Of a DNA stretch of 8,605 nucleotides, positions 1-5,969 are shown in pieces. The stretch lies in assembly GCA_002773975.1 (NCBI GenBank), contig PEZR01000035.1:1519-10123 (forward strand), in the 5' to 3' direction. Made by a program: the position numbers and the translations under genes. Origin of the DNA: Bdellovibrio sp. CG10_big_fil_rev_8_21_14_0_10_47_8 (GTDB lineage: Bacteria; Bdellovibrionota; Bdellovibrionia; Bdellovibrionales; Bdellovibrionaceae). A model generated the notes under the pieces. That model saw only the letters and a program-made list of their open reading frames with translations, had not been told where the DNA came from and did no database searches. The stretch's first letter is position 1, and each line of letters opens with the position of its first letter.

Positions 1-1200
1 GCCATGGCTTGCGCGGTAACTGCGGCTTGGAAGGTTCATAAACGTGGCGCTTACTTTGCTAACCCCTGTTTCACGCAAATTCACCCAACCTGCATACCTG
101 TTTCTGGTGAACTTCAGTCAAAACTGACATTGATGTCTGAGTCTCTGAGAAATGACGGGCGTGTATGGGTGCCAAAGAAGAAGGGCGACAAAAGAGCTCC
201 GGCTCAAATTCCAGAAGACGAACGAGATTATTATCTCGAGCGAATATACCCAAGCTTTGGTAATTTGGCGCCTCGGGATGTGGCATCGAGACAGGCAAAA
301 TTTCGGGTGGACGAGGGGTATGGCGTCGGTCCCACAGGAATGGCCGTTTATTTGGATTTTAAGGATGCGATTCAGCGCTTGGGTCAAAAAGCCATTGAAG
401 AGAGATACGGAAATCTTTTCGAGATGTACGCAAAAATTACGGGAGAAAATCCGTACGAGACACCAATGCGAATTTATCCTGCCCCTCACTACACCATGGG
501 TGGGTTGTGGGTGGATTATAATTTAATGAGTACTATTCCAGGTCTTTTTGTTGCTGGAGAAGCCAACTTCTCTGATCATGGGGCGAATAGGCTGGGCGCT
601 TCGGCGCTGATGCAGGGTTTGGCTGATGGGTATTTTGTCATTCCTTACACGCTCGGCAATTATATTGCTGGCACCAAGATGGAAAAGGTATCGAACACAC
701 ATCAGGCATTTGCTGCAGCTAAAGGTCAGGTACAAGCAGAAATTCAAAAGCTAATGAATATTAAGGGCACACGAACTGTGGATAGCTTTCACAAGGAACT
801 TGGGCGAATTATGTGGGAGCATTGTGGAATGTCTCGCAATGAAAAAGGTTTGAAAGAAGCTCTTCAGCTAATTCCAAAGTTGAGAGAAGAGTTTTGGAGT
901 GATGTTCGAATTCCCGGAGAGGCGAATGGAATTAATACAGAACTTGAAAAAGCTGGGCGCGTAGCCGACTTTATGGAGCTTGGTGAGCTGATGTGCCGGG
1001 ACGCCTTAGAAAGAAAAGAGTCCTGCGGAGGACACTTTCGAGACGAGTATCAAACGCCGGATAATGAGGCTCTGCGTGACGATGTTAATTTTTGTCATGT
1101 GGCTGCTTGGGAGTTCACAGGCGTTGGAAAGACTCCTTCACTCCACAAAGAAGAATTAAAATTTGAAAATGTGAAACTGGCAACTCGGTCCTACAAATAG
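1..1200 (+). CDS. sdhA: Succinate dehydrogenase/fumarate reductase flavoprotein subunit, C-terminal 399 residues (5' end outside window)
   Basis: Catalytic subunit of complex II, which interconverts succinate and fumarate on the cytoplasmic face of the inner membrane and passes electrons to SdhB. The reading frame is open through base 1, so the N-terminal FAD-binding Rossmann part lies outside the window. Counting from the first codon in view, the substrate-site residues of the family are present: His28 in IHPT, Arg50 in SLRNDGR, Arg92 in APRDVASR (matching the catalytic arginine), His163 in PHYTMGG, and Arg197 in GANRLGASAL near the flavin. The insert-rich capping region and the lack of the long C-terminal tail of E. 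coli SdhA fit the Bacillus/Bacteroidetes-like class, which uses a single di-haem SdhC. That sdhC lies just upstream is an inference from the usual C-A-B order. The final codons end in TAG, and sdhB follows 9 nt later. The family is certain; dehydrogenase versus reductase direction cannot be read from sequence. Confidence 0.96.
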   Translation, partial: AMACAVTAAWKVHKRGAYFANPCFTQIHPTCIPVSGELQSKLTLMSESLRNDGRVWVPKKKGDKRAPAQIPEDERDYYLERIYPSFGNLAPRDVASRQAKFRVDEGYGVGPTGMAVYLDFKDAIQRLGQKAIEERYGNLFEMYAKITGENPYETPMRIYPAPHYTMGGLWVDYNLMSTIPGLFVAGEANFSDHGANRLGASALMQGLADGYFVIPYTLGNYIAGTKMEKVSNTHQAFAAAKGQVQAEIQKLMNIKGTRTVDSFHKELGRIMWEHCGMSRNEKGLKEALQLIPKLREEFWSDVRIPGEANGINTELEKAGRVADFMELGELMCRDALERKESCGGHFRDEYQTPDNEALRDDVNFCHVAAWEFTGVGKTPSLHKEELKFENVKLATRSYK

Positions 1201-1209
1201 AGGTTCATC

Positions 1210-2004
1210 ATGGGAAGCGGAACTGGAAAAAATTTAAATCTGAAGTTGAAAGTTTGGCGGCAAAAATCCAGCAAGGATCAAGGTCATTTCGAGGAGCTTG
1301 ATGCAGACCAGGTTTCTGAAGACGCCTCTTTTCTAGAGATGCTAGATCAGGTCAATGAAAAATTGGTGTTGCAGGGAAAAGAACCAATTGTTTTTGATCA
1401 TGATTGTCGAGAAGGAATTTGTGGAAGCTGCGGATTTATGATCAATGGTGCCGCCCACGGCCCCATGACGGAGACCACTGTTTGTCAGCTTCATATGAGG
1501 AATTTTAAGGACGGAGAAACTCTCGTCATCGAACCATGGAGAGCAAAGGCCTTTCCCGTGATGAGAGACTTGATGGTAGATCGATCTGCCTTTGACCGAG
1601 TTATTTCATCCGGAGGATATATTTCCGTTGATACCGGAAATGCTCCTGATGCGAACGGATTGCCCATCCCCAAGCCGGACGCAGATGAAGCTTTTAGCTC
1701 TGCAACTTGTATTGGCTGTGGCGCTTGCGTGGCTTCTTGTAAAAATGCATCCGCGATGTTGTTTGTTGCAGCGAAAGTTTCTCACTTTGCCTTGCTCCCT
1801 CAGGGACAAGTGGAGAGAAACGAAAGAGTTTTAAATATGGTCACTCAAATGGACGAAGAGGGATTTGGCTCGTGTACAAACACGGGCGCTTGCTCGGCGT
1901 CTTGTCCCAAAGGCATCAGTCTCAGCAATATCGCTCGACTGAATCGCGAGCTGTTTGTAGCTAGCCTTGACCAAAAGAAAGCAGCGGAAGGGGACGGCGT
2001 CTAG
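1210..2004 (+). CDS. sdhB: Succinate dehydrogenase/fumarate reductase iron-sulfur subunit
   Basis: A 264-residue iron-sulfur protein that carries electrons from the SdhA flavin to the quinone site. All expected cluster ligands are visible. For the [2Fe-2S] cluster these are Cys66, Cys71, Cys74 and Cys92 (CREGICGSC and VCQLHM). The ferredoxin-like half has Cys167, Cys170, Cys173 and Cys177 (CIGCGACVASC), then Cys222, Cys228 and Cys232 (CTNTGACSASCP). By family precedent 167/170/173/232 hold [4Fe-4S] and 177/222/228 hold [3Fe-4S]. Cys177 is followed by Lys where many homologues have Pro. The length and the NIARLNRE C-terminal helix are normal for the Bacillus-like class. The ATG at 1210 is preceded by AGAGG at 1199-1203, which overlaps the sdhA stop codon, so translation is probably coupled to sdhA. 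No membrane segment is seen, as expected. I see no clear intrinsic terminator in the gap that follows. Confidence 0.97.
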   Translation: MGSGTGKNLNLKLKVWRQKSSKDQGHFEELDADQVSEDASFLEMLDQVNEKLVLQGKEPIVFDHDCREGICGSCGFMINGAAHGPMTETTVCQLHMRNFKDGETLVIEPWRAKAFPVMRDLMVDRSAFDRVISSGGYISVDTGNAPDANGLPIPKPDADEAFSSATCIGCGACVASCKNASAMLFVAAKVSHFALLPQGQVERNERVLNMVTQMDEEGFGSCTNTGACSASCPKGISLSNIARLNRELFVASLDQKKAAEGDGV

Positions 2005-2120
2005 CCTTTGTCCCGGTTTCCACACAGATCTTAGACGAGTAAACAAGATGTTTGTCCCCCAGACGTAGAAGACATTGTTTTTCTTGCCATCATTTTTTTG
2101 AATTCAACAGTGTTCCCGCG

Positions 2121-2147
2121 GATTGGTATCATCAAGAGGTTCCAATC
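2121..2147 (+). other. Imperfect hairpin in the leader of the S8 protease gene
   Basis: GATTGG at 2121-2126 pairs with CCAATC at 2142-2147, giving a 6-bp perfect stem that can extend inward past a T-T mismatch with an ATC/GGT segment. It lies 11 nt upstream of the AAGGAGGGG ribosome binding site (2158-2166). It does not cover that site, so any role would be in mRNA stability or as a protein target. No known riboswitch class is recognised. The rest of the 165-base gap between sdhB and the protease (2005-2169) shows no convincing terminator and no clear promoter. Confidence 0.3.
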
Positions 2148-2157
2148 ATCACCACCC

Positions 2158-2166
2158 AAGGAGGGG
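2158..2166 (+). promoter_or_regulatory. Strong ribosome binding site that decides the S8 protease start
   Basis: AAGGAGGGG is close to a perfect Shine-Dalgarno sequence. AGGAGG (2159-2164) ends 5 nt before the ATG at 2170. It favours this ATG over the in-frame TTG at 2098, and the protein that results begins directly with a signal peptide. Confidence 0.85.
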
Positions 2167-2169
2167 AAT

Positions 2170-3813
2170 ATGGGGATTCTAGGAAGAATCACTGGCGGCG
2201 CCATTGTAGGCAGTTTATTTTTTGGATCTATTTCTGCAAGGGCTGTCAACGAACCCGAGTTTGTGCCGGGCGAATACGTCGTCTCTTTAAAAAGGGAAAT
2301 TGGTCAATTTAATAAACAAGATTTGGAAGTGAGTTTAGGATCAAAGATCAAAGAAACGATTTTTGAGGACCGAATTGTGGTCGTTCAGCGATCGATGATT
2401 GAAACGGCGGAAAGTGCTGTAAAAACACTGAGTGAAAACCCATTGGTTCGTTTAGCTGAGCCAAACTATATCTATCGAATTAACAAAACTCCCAATGATC
2501 CAAGTTTTGGGAAACTCTGGGGCCTTAAGAATATCGGGCAAAGCGATGTTCGTGCCGGCGGGGTCGCCGGGGTCGATATCAATGTGGAAAAAGCCTGGGA
2601 TATTACGACGGGCTCCAAAGATGTTTTGGTCGCAATTATTGACACTGGAATTGATTATGATCACCCAGATTTAAAAGAAAACATCTGGACCAATCAGGCG
2701 GAGGCCAACGGAAAGCCAGGCGTGGACGACGACAACAATGGAATTATAGACGACATTCACGGAGCCAATTTCGTCAACCCCAAGGCTCCTACCGGAAACC
2801 CAAAAGACGATCATATGCATGGGACCCATTGTGCTGGAACGATTGGTGCTCGTGGAGACGACGGACTAGGAATTGTTGGTGTTAATTGGAATGTTCGACT
2901 GATGCCGGTGAAATTTTTAGGAGCCGACGGCAGCGGAAGCCTGGATGGTGCCTTAAAGTCCATTGATTATGCCACGAAAATGGGAGCTAGAATTATGAGC
3001 AACTCCTGGGGCGGTGGAGGCGAATCTCAAACTCTAAAAGAGGCCATCCAGCGCGCGAACGCAGCAGGAGCTTTATTTGTGGCTGCCGCAGGGAATGACT
3101 ATTCCAACAATGATACTCAGCCAAGCTATCCCGCCAGCTACAATGTGCCCAATGTCTTGGCGGTGGCTGCAATTGATAACAAGGGTCAGTTAGCTGCGTT
3201 TTCTAATTATGGAAAGAAGTCAGTCCATGTAGCGGCACCGGGGGTCAATGTTTGGTCTTCGGTTCTTAATGGAAAATATGCCTCGCTGTCAGGTACTTCG
3301 ATGGCAACCCCTCACGTTTCAGGCGTAGCGGCCTTGTTGGCTTCTGCGGATCCGAGCCTTACCAACCTCCAGCTGAAAGAACGACTGATAAAAACGGCCA
3401 GACCCCTCGCCTCTGTTCGCGAGAAAGTTTCATCCAAGGGAATGGTGGATGCCTATGCAGCGATCACAAATCAGGTTTTGCCACCTGATCCCAATGATCC
3501 CGACAACTGGCAATTCATCAATGTTAATATTTCGTCCCTCCATCCGTATGAAAGCAAAAGCACAGAGGCCTTTGAGGTTGAGGTCAAGGGCGCCAAAGAA
3601 ATCGCTCTTTTCTTTGCTCATTTTGAAACGGAAAAGAACTATGATCGAGTGACCGTGTTCGATCGAGCGGGAAATCAGATCGCACAACTGAGCGGGGTTA
3701 ATGACGACACATACTCCCCGACAATCCCAGGCGATTATGCGAAGATTGTTCTGACCTCTGACGACTCAGTTCAAAAGTATGGTTTTGATATATTCAAAGT
3801 CTCGTATCGATAG
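2170..3813 (+). CDS. Secreted subtilisin-like S8 serine protease with propeptide and C-terminal CUB-like domain
   Basis: A 547-residue exported endopeptidase. Residues 1-25 look like a signal peptide: Arg6, then a hydrophobic stretch, ending in ARA before Val26. Residues about 29-103 resemble the inhibitor/propeptide of fervidolysin-like subtilases (start PGEYVVSL, end VRLAEPNYIYRI). The catalytic domain spans about 115-435 with Asp158 (AIIDTGID), His217 (HGTHCAG), oxyanion Asn309 (AAAGND) and Ser377 (SGTSMATPHVSG). The acidic loop at 185-195 (VDDDNNGIIDD) is a typical calcium site. After a proline/aspartate-rich linker (438-447), residues 448-547 form a beta-rich domain with the pattern NYDRVTVFD...SDDSVQKYGFDI, like bacterial CUB-type tails that bind calcium or substrate. 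All catalytic residues are present, so it should be active after processing. No lipobox is seen, so it is periplasmic or secreted; by inference it could serve extracellular protein digestion. The 3' end overlaps the convergent hydrolase gene by 20 bp. Confidence 0.94.
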   Translation: MGILGRITGGAIVGSLFFGSISARAVNEPEFVPGEYVVSLKREIGQFNKQDLEVSLGSKIKETIFEDRIVVVQRSMIETAESAVKTLSENPLVRLAEPNYIYRINKTPNDPSFGKLWGLKNIGQSDVRAGGVAGVDINVEKAWDITTGSKDVLVAIIDTGIDYDHPDLKENIWTNQAEANGKPGVDDDNNGIIDDIHGANFVNPKAPTGNPKDDHMHGTHCAGTIGARGDDGLGIVGVNWNVRLMPVKFLGADGSGSLDGALKSIDYATKMGARIMSNSWGGGGESQTLKEAIQRANAAGALFVAAAGNDYSNNDTQPSYPASYNVPNVLAVAAIDNKGQLAAFSNYGKKSVHVAAPGVNVWSSVLNGKYASLSGTSMATPHVSGVAALLASADPSLTNLQLKERLIKTARPLASVREKVSSKGMVDAYAAITNQVLPPDPNDPDNWQFINVNISSLHPYESKSTEAFEVEVKGAKEIALFFAHFETEKNYDRVTVFDRAGNQIAQLSGVNDDTYSPTIPGDYAKIVLTSDDSVQKYGFDIFKVSYR

Positions 3814-4693
3814 CAGGTTCATCGAGAGATTCGATGAACTCATCGATCGTTAGATTGATGTACTCAGGGAAGTCAAGCTGAGTACAGTGAGATCCGTAGG
3901 GCACTCGAATCAGAGTGCTCCCTTTAATCAAACGATGAAGCTCCTTTTGAAATTTAAAAGGAGTCACGTTGTCTCTGGCCCCACTGATAATGAGGGTGGG
4001 CGCCTTCACGGTGGCCGCAACCTGCTCGCCCTGAAACTTCATCATGTCTTCAAAGAAAGGGATAAAAACATCCAGTGGAATTTGGGAAACACCCCGGGCA
4101 TAGATTTCAATATCCTTGAATTGGGTGAGTTTTAAATTAAAGCCTCCCAGGAGGCCAGCGCCCACCATGGAGATTGGATTATCCACTGCAGTTTTCCAAA
4201 GAGTGTCTAAGATTGCTGGATTTTTTTCGTACTGCTCTTTCACGAAAAGAAAAAACGGCTCAATAATGTCGAGACCGAACATTCCCTTGATCGGGTTCTT
4301 CGCAAAACCATTAATAAAGGTCAGTGATTTAAAAATTTCCGGATAGAGTTCATAGGTTTTTAGAAGAGCCTGGGCGCCAAGACTGTGTCCAACAAAATGG
4401 GCCTTTTTTATGCCCAATTCACGAAAAAGTCGGGGCAGATCGTGGGCAATGGCCTCGAGGGAAATGTTTTCTCTGGCTTGGGGTATCTGAGACTTGTGGT
4501 GGCCTCGAATATCAAAGGCGATGACTCGATTTCTTTTTGAGAAATGCGCAATTTGAAAATGCCAATGATTGATGAGGCAAGCCAATCCATAGATGAGAAT
4601 GATGGGCTCACCAGTGCCGCGGACCTCATAGTAAATGGAGGTTCCATCAAAGCTTTTGAACTTCCCGGTTTGCTTCAGAATGGGGCGCGCCAT
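3794..4693 (-). CDS. Alpha/beta hydrolase fold protein
   Basis: A 299-residue cytoplasmic alpha/beta hydrolase (no signal peptide). The catalytic triad is visible: nucleophile Ser104 in GHSLGA, acid Asp241 in SGARDNVTP, and His269 in YGSHCTQLD. The substrate is unknown; the family includes esterases, lipases, haloperoxidase-like and C-C bond hydrolases. The loop after strand beta-3 reads IILIYGLA, with Tyr where most relatives have the His of the HG oxyanion motif. DIRGHHKS (61-68) replaces the usual D-RG-G-S signature, with His in place of the second Gly. A cap region spans about 130-215. The ATG abuts the TAA of the upstream FHA gene (TAAATG) and has an AAGGTGA ribosome binding site (4702-4708) inside that gene, so the two are co-transcribed and probably translationally coupled. 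The 3' end overlaps the protease gene by 20 bp in convergent orientation. The fold is certain; the reaction is not assignable. Confidence 0.92.
   Translation of the reverse strand: MARPILKQTGKFKSFDGTSIYYEVRGTGEPIILIYGLACLINHWHFQIAHFSKRNRVIAFDIRGHHKSQIPQARENISLEAIAHDLPRLFRELGIKKAHFVGHSLGAQALLKTYELYPEIFKSLTFINGFAKNPIKGMFGLDIIEPFFLFVKEQYEKNPAILDTLWKTAVDNPISMVGAGLLGGFNLKLTQFKDIEIYARGVSQIPLDVFIPFFEDMMKFQGEQVAATVKAPTLIISGARDNVTPFKFQKELHRLIKGSTLIRVPYGSHCTQLDFPEYINLTIDEFIESLDEPAIDTRL
3817..3839. other. Perfect 9-bp hairpin just after the protease stop codon
   Basis: GTTCATCGA (3817-3825) and TCGATGAAC (3831-3839) form a perfect 9-bp stem with a 5-nt loop. It begins 3 nt after the protease TAG and lies inside the last codons of the convergent hydrolase gene. 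There is no T-run on either side, so it is not a classical intrinsic terminator. It could protect the 3' end of the protease mRNA or slow RNA polymerase between the convergent genes. Confidence 0.5.
3859..3886. other. Perfect 8-bp hairpin downstream of the protease
   Basis: TGTACTCA (3859-3866) and TGAGTACA (3879-3886) pair perfectly over 8 bp around a 12-nt loop. This is the second of three stem-loops within about 105 bases downstream of the protease stop, all inside hydrolase coding sequence on the opposite strand. No T-tract follows. Confidence 0.4.
3899..3920. other. Hairpin with short T-tract, third in a series
   Basis: GCACTC (3901-3906) pairs with GAGTGC (3913-3918) around the 6-nt loop GAATCA. 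The stem extends by two more pairs if one G-T wobble is allowed. On the + strand it is followed by CCTTTAATC, a weak T-tract, so it could act as an inefficient terminator for protease transcription. Confidence 0.35.
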
Positions 4694-5386
4694 TTAATAA
4701 GTCACCTTGATCAAGGAGCCTCCAATACGAATCTGATCACCTGGTTGAACCAGTGCTGTTTCAACAGCCTGATTGTTAAAGCGGACCACATCCGTGTGAT
4801 GGGTTTTAAATTCAATCCCGTTATCGACAGGAATTAACTCAAAGGCCATTCCAGGAGCCAAGGGCTCTTCGAGCTCAATGTCCAAAACATCGCTGCCAAA
4901 TTTTCTCGGCCCATAACCGAGGCTGAGGGTAACATTCGCCTGAATTCCCTCGAGAAAGTGCAGCTCAATGACATTTTCAAAGGGTCTTAACAGTGGCCTT
5001 TGAAGAGGATTTTTTGCGGGCACCTTTGAAATTGCCGCCCGGAGAGCTGACTTCCAACCGGAAGACTCTAGTTTGGTTTTGAAGTCGTTCTTTTCGCCAT
5101 CCAGGCGAACGACCTTGAAAAAAGTGCCTCCAACCTGGAAGACAACGCCCGGCAACAGGGCCACCCGACGGACCTTCTGTCCGCTGATTTTCAAGCCGTT
5201 GTGTGAGTCCTTATCTACCAGAATTAATTGACCTTTTTTGTCTTTTTCAACCCTCGCATGAAGAGAGGAAACCTTGGCGTCCTGGATAAGAATATCCCCC
5301 TCTGTCCGGCCTATGCGAACCCCAGGATCAAGCCGAAAGCGCTGACCGGTATTTTCACCTTCAATGATCTCAAGAAAGAGCGACAT
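4694..5386 (-). CDS. FHA domain protein with a second, degenerate FHA-like region
   Basis: A 230-residue soluble protein. Residues about 2-92 are a forkhead-associated domain, a module that binds phosphothreonine peptides. Its signature residues are Gly26-Arg27 (RIGRTEGD), Ser40 and His43 (VSSLHA), and Asn63-Gly64 (SHNGLKISG), followed by LLPGVVFQVGG. A linker rich in Lys/Ser/Pro covers about 95-135. Residues about 137-230 look like another beta sandwich of the same kind, ending FNNQAVETALVQPGDQIRIGG. That half lacks the GR, SxxH and NG phosphopeptide-binding residues, so it may be a non-binding FHA. No transmembrane segment, kinase or secretion domain is attached. It heads a two-gene unit with the hydrolase (zero spacing). 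The start ATG at 5386 has only a weak upstream purine motif. A phosphothreonine partner and kinase are not visible here, so the role (signalling scaffold) is inferred from the domain alone. Confidence 0.88.
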   Translation of the reverse strand: MSLFLEIIEGENTGQRFRLDPGVRIGRTEGDILIQDAKVSSLHARVEKDKKGQLILVDKDSHNGLKISGQKVRRVALLPGVVFQVGGTFFKVVRLDGEKNDFKTKLESSGWKSALRAAISKVPAKNPLQRPLLRPFENVIELHFLEGIQANVTLSLGYGPRKFGSDVLDIELEEPLAPGMAFELIPVDNGIEFKTHHTDVVRFNNQAVETALVQPGDQIRIGGSLIKVTY

Positions 5387-5413
5387 TTGTTCAGTTTAAC
5401 CTGTCTTCTTCGC

Positions 5414-5442
5414 TTGAGAATAGTCCAAACCCATGCTACTTG
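5414..5442 (+). promoter_or_regulatory. Candidate sigma70-type promoter for the rpsF operon
   Basis: TTGAGA (5414-5419) matches five of six -35 bases. It is followed by a 17-nt spacer and an extended -10-like TGC-TACTTG (TG at 5434-5435, hexamer 5437-5442). The -10 hexamer itself is a poor match. Transcription would start near 5449 and give a leader of about 68 nt containing the hairpins described below. Placed by eye. Confidence 0.35.
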
Positions 5443-5452
5443 AACCGTTCAA
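5440..5452. promoter_or_regulatory. 13-bp palindrome, possible operator in the FHA/rpsF divergent gap
   Basis: TTGAAC (5440-5445), one central C, then GTTCAA (5447-5452). It overlaps the end of the candidate rpsF -10 element and the predicted transcription start. Six-base arms can arise by chance in a window this long, so only the position makes it notable. Confidence 0.25.
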
Positions 5453-5461
5453 TAAAACCTT

Positions 5462-5505
5462 ACTCGCAGGTATTCCATTCCAACGTCCTGCGGGTTGTTA
5501 ACCCG
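5462..5505 (+). promoter_or_regulatory. rpsF leader with two mutually exclusive hairpins
   Basis: ACTCGCAGG (5462-5470) can pair with CCTGCGGGT (5487-5495), 9 bp including one wobble, around a 16-nt loop. Alternatively CGGGTT (5491-5496) pairs with AACCCG (5500-5505) around a 3-nt loop. The two share bases 5491-5495, so only one can form at a time. The second lies immediately 5' of the AAAGGA ribosome binding site (5506-5511). In many bacteria the S6:S18 complex binds a structured leader of rpsF to repress its own synthesis. Assigning this leader to that class is inference. Confidence 0.4.
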
Positions 5506-5516
5506 AAAGGATAAAA

Positions 5517-5954
5517 ATGGAAAAATCCGAAGTTATTAAGAACCCTTATGAGGTTGTGGTGCTCATGCATCCCGACGCGAGCCTGCAGGACCAGAAGGAT
5601 CTGTTTCAAAAGAACAAGTCCATCATCCAGGGCTTCAAAGGCACAATCGCTTCTCTGGAAACCTGGGGAAAACGAACGCTGGCAAATCCCATCGGCAAAA
5701 CTAAAAAGGCGATCTATTTTCACTCGACCTTTGAGGCACAGCCTGCAGCAATTGCTGAGCTTGAGCGAACTATGAGAATCAACGACAAAGTTTTGCGCTT
5801 CATGCATACAAAACTGGATTCGCGGGTTTCTTTGGCGAAGTTCATGGAAAATTTTAAACGGGGTCTTCAGGAAAGCGCTCACCGTGAGCGTGAAAAAGAA
5901 GCTAAAGCCCAGGCTCGTCGAGCTGCGGCGGCTCAACGATCATCTGAAGATTAA
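5517..5954 (+). CDS. rpsF: Small ribosomal subunit protein S6 (bS6)
   Basis: A 145-residue bS6 that sits on the 30S platform next to S18, contacting 16S rRNA helices 22-23. Strand one YEVVVLMHPD (11-20), the ETWGKRTLANPI block (48-59) and the ELERTMRINDKVLRFM helix-strand (81-96) identify the family. In the S6 signature the usual Tyr after LA is Asn57 here. The domain proper ends near residue 100. Residues 101-145 are a charged, Ala/Arg/Glu-rich tail that is probably helical then disordered, like the variable C-terminal extensions of other S6 proteins. The ATG at 5517 has AAAGGA 5 nt upstream. The gene starts a three-gene operon. The next gene, 15 nt on, is DUF2232 rather than the expected rpsR (S18), which is missing from the window. 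Confidence 0.95.
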   Translation: MEKSEVIKNPYEVVVLMHPDASLQDQKDLFQKNKSIIQGFKGTIASLETWGKRTLANPIGKTKKAIYFHSTFEAQPAAIAELERTMRINDKVLRFMHTKLDSRVSLAKFMENFKRGLQESAHREREKEAKAQARRAAAAQRSSED

Positions 5955-5969
5955 TTCCAAGGAGAGACT

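Noticed and set aside
118..489. Open frames of about 120 codons on both strands within sdhA (118-489 on -, 152-526 on +)
   Set aside because: Both overlap the strongly conserved sdhA frame, and their translations are Cys/Arg/Trp-rich with no domain.
2005..2100. Terminator after sdhB using the T-rich stretch at 2077-2099
   Set aside because: No stable stem precedes the T-runs. AAACA/TGTTT (2041-2053) is only 5 A/T-rich bp and is followed by GTCCCCC rather than T's.
2098..2169. In-frame N-terminal extension of the protease from a TTG at 2098
   Set aside because: The ATG at 2170 has a near-perfect ribosome binding site and starts a clean signal peptide. The extension would bury that signal peptide and has no ribosome binding site of its own.
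5440..5452. TTGAAC-C-GTTCAA read as a LexA (SOS) box
   Set aside because: The known Gram-positive-type box is GAAC-N4-GTTC and other types differ further. The 1-nt centre here does not fit.
5460..5936. 158-codon open frame on the - strand, antisense to rpsF
   Set aside because: It lies almost entirely over a certain rpsF gene, has no ribosome binding site and no recognisable domain, and is explained by the codon bias of rpsF.
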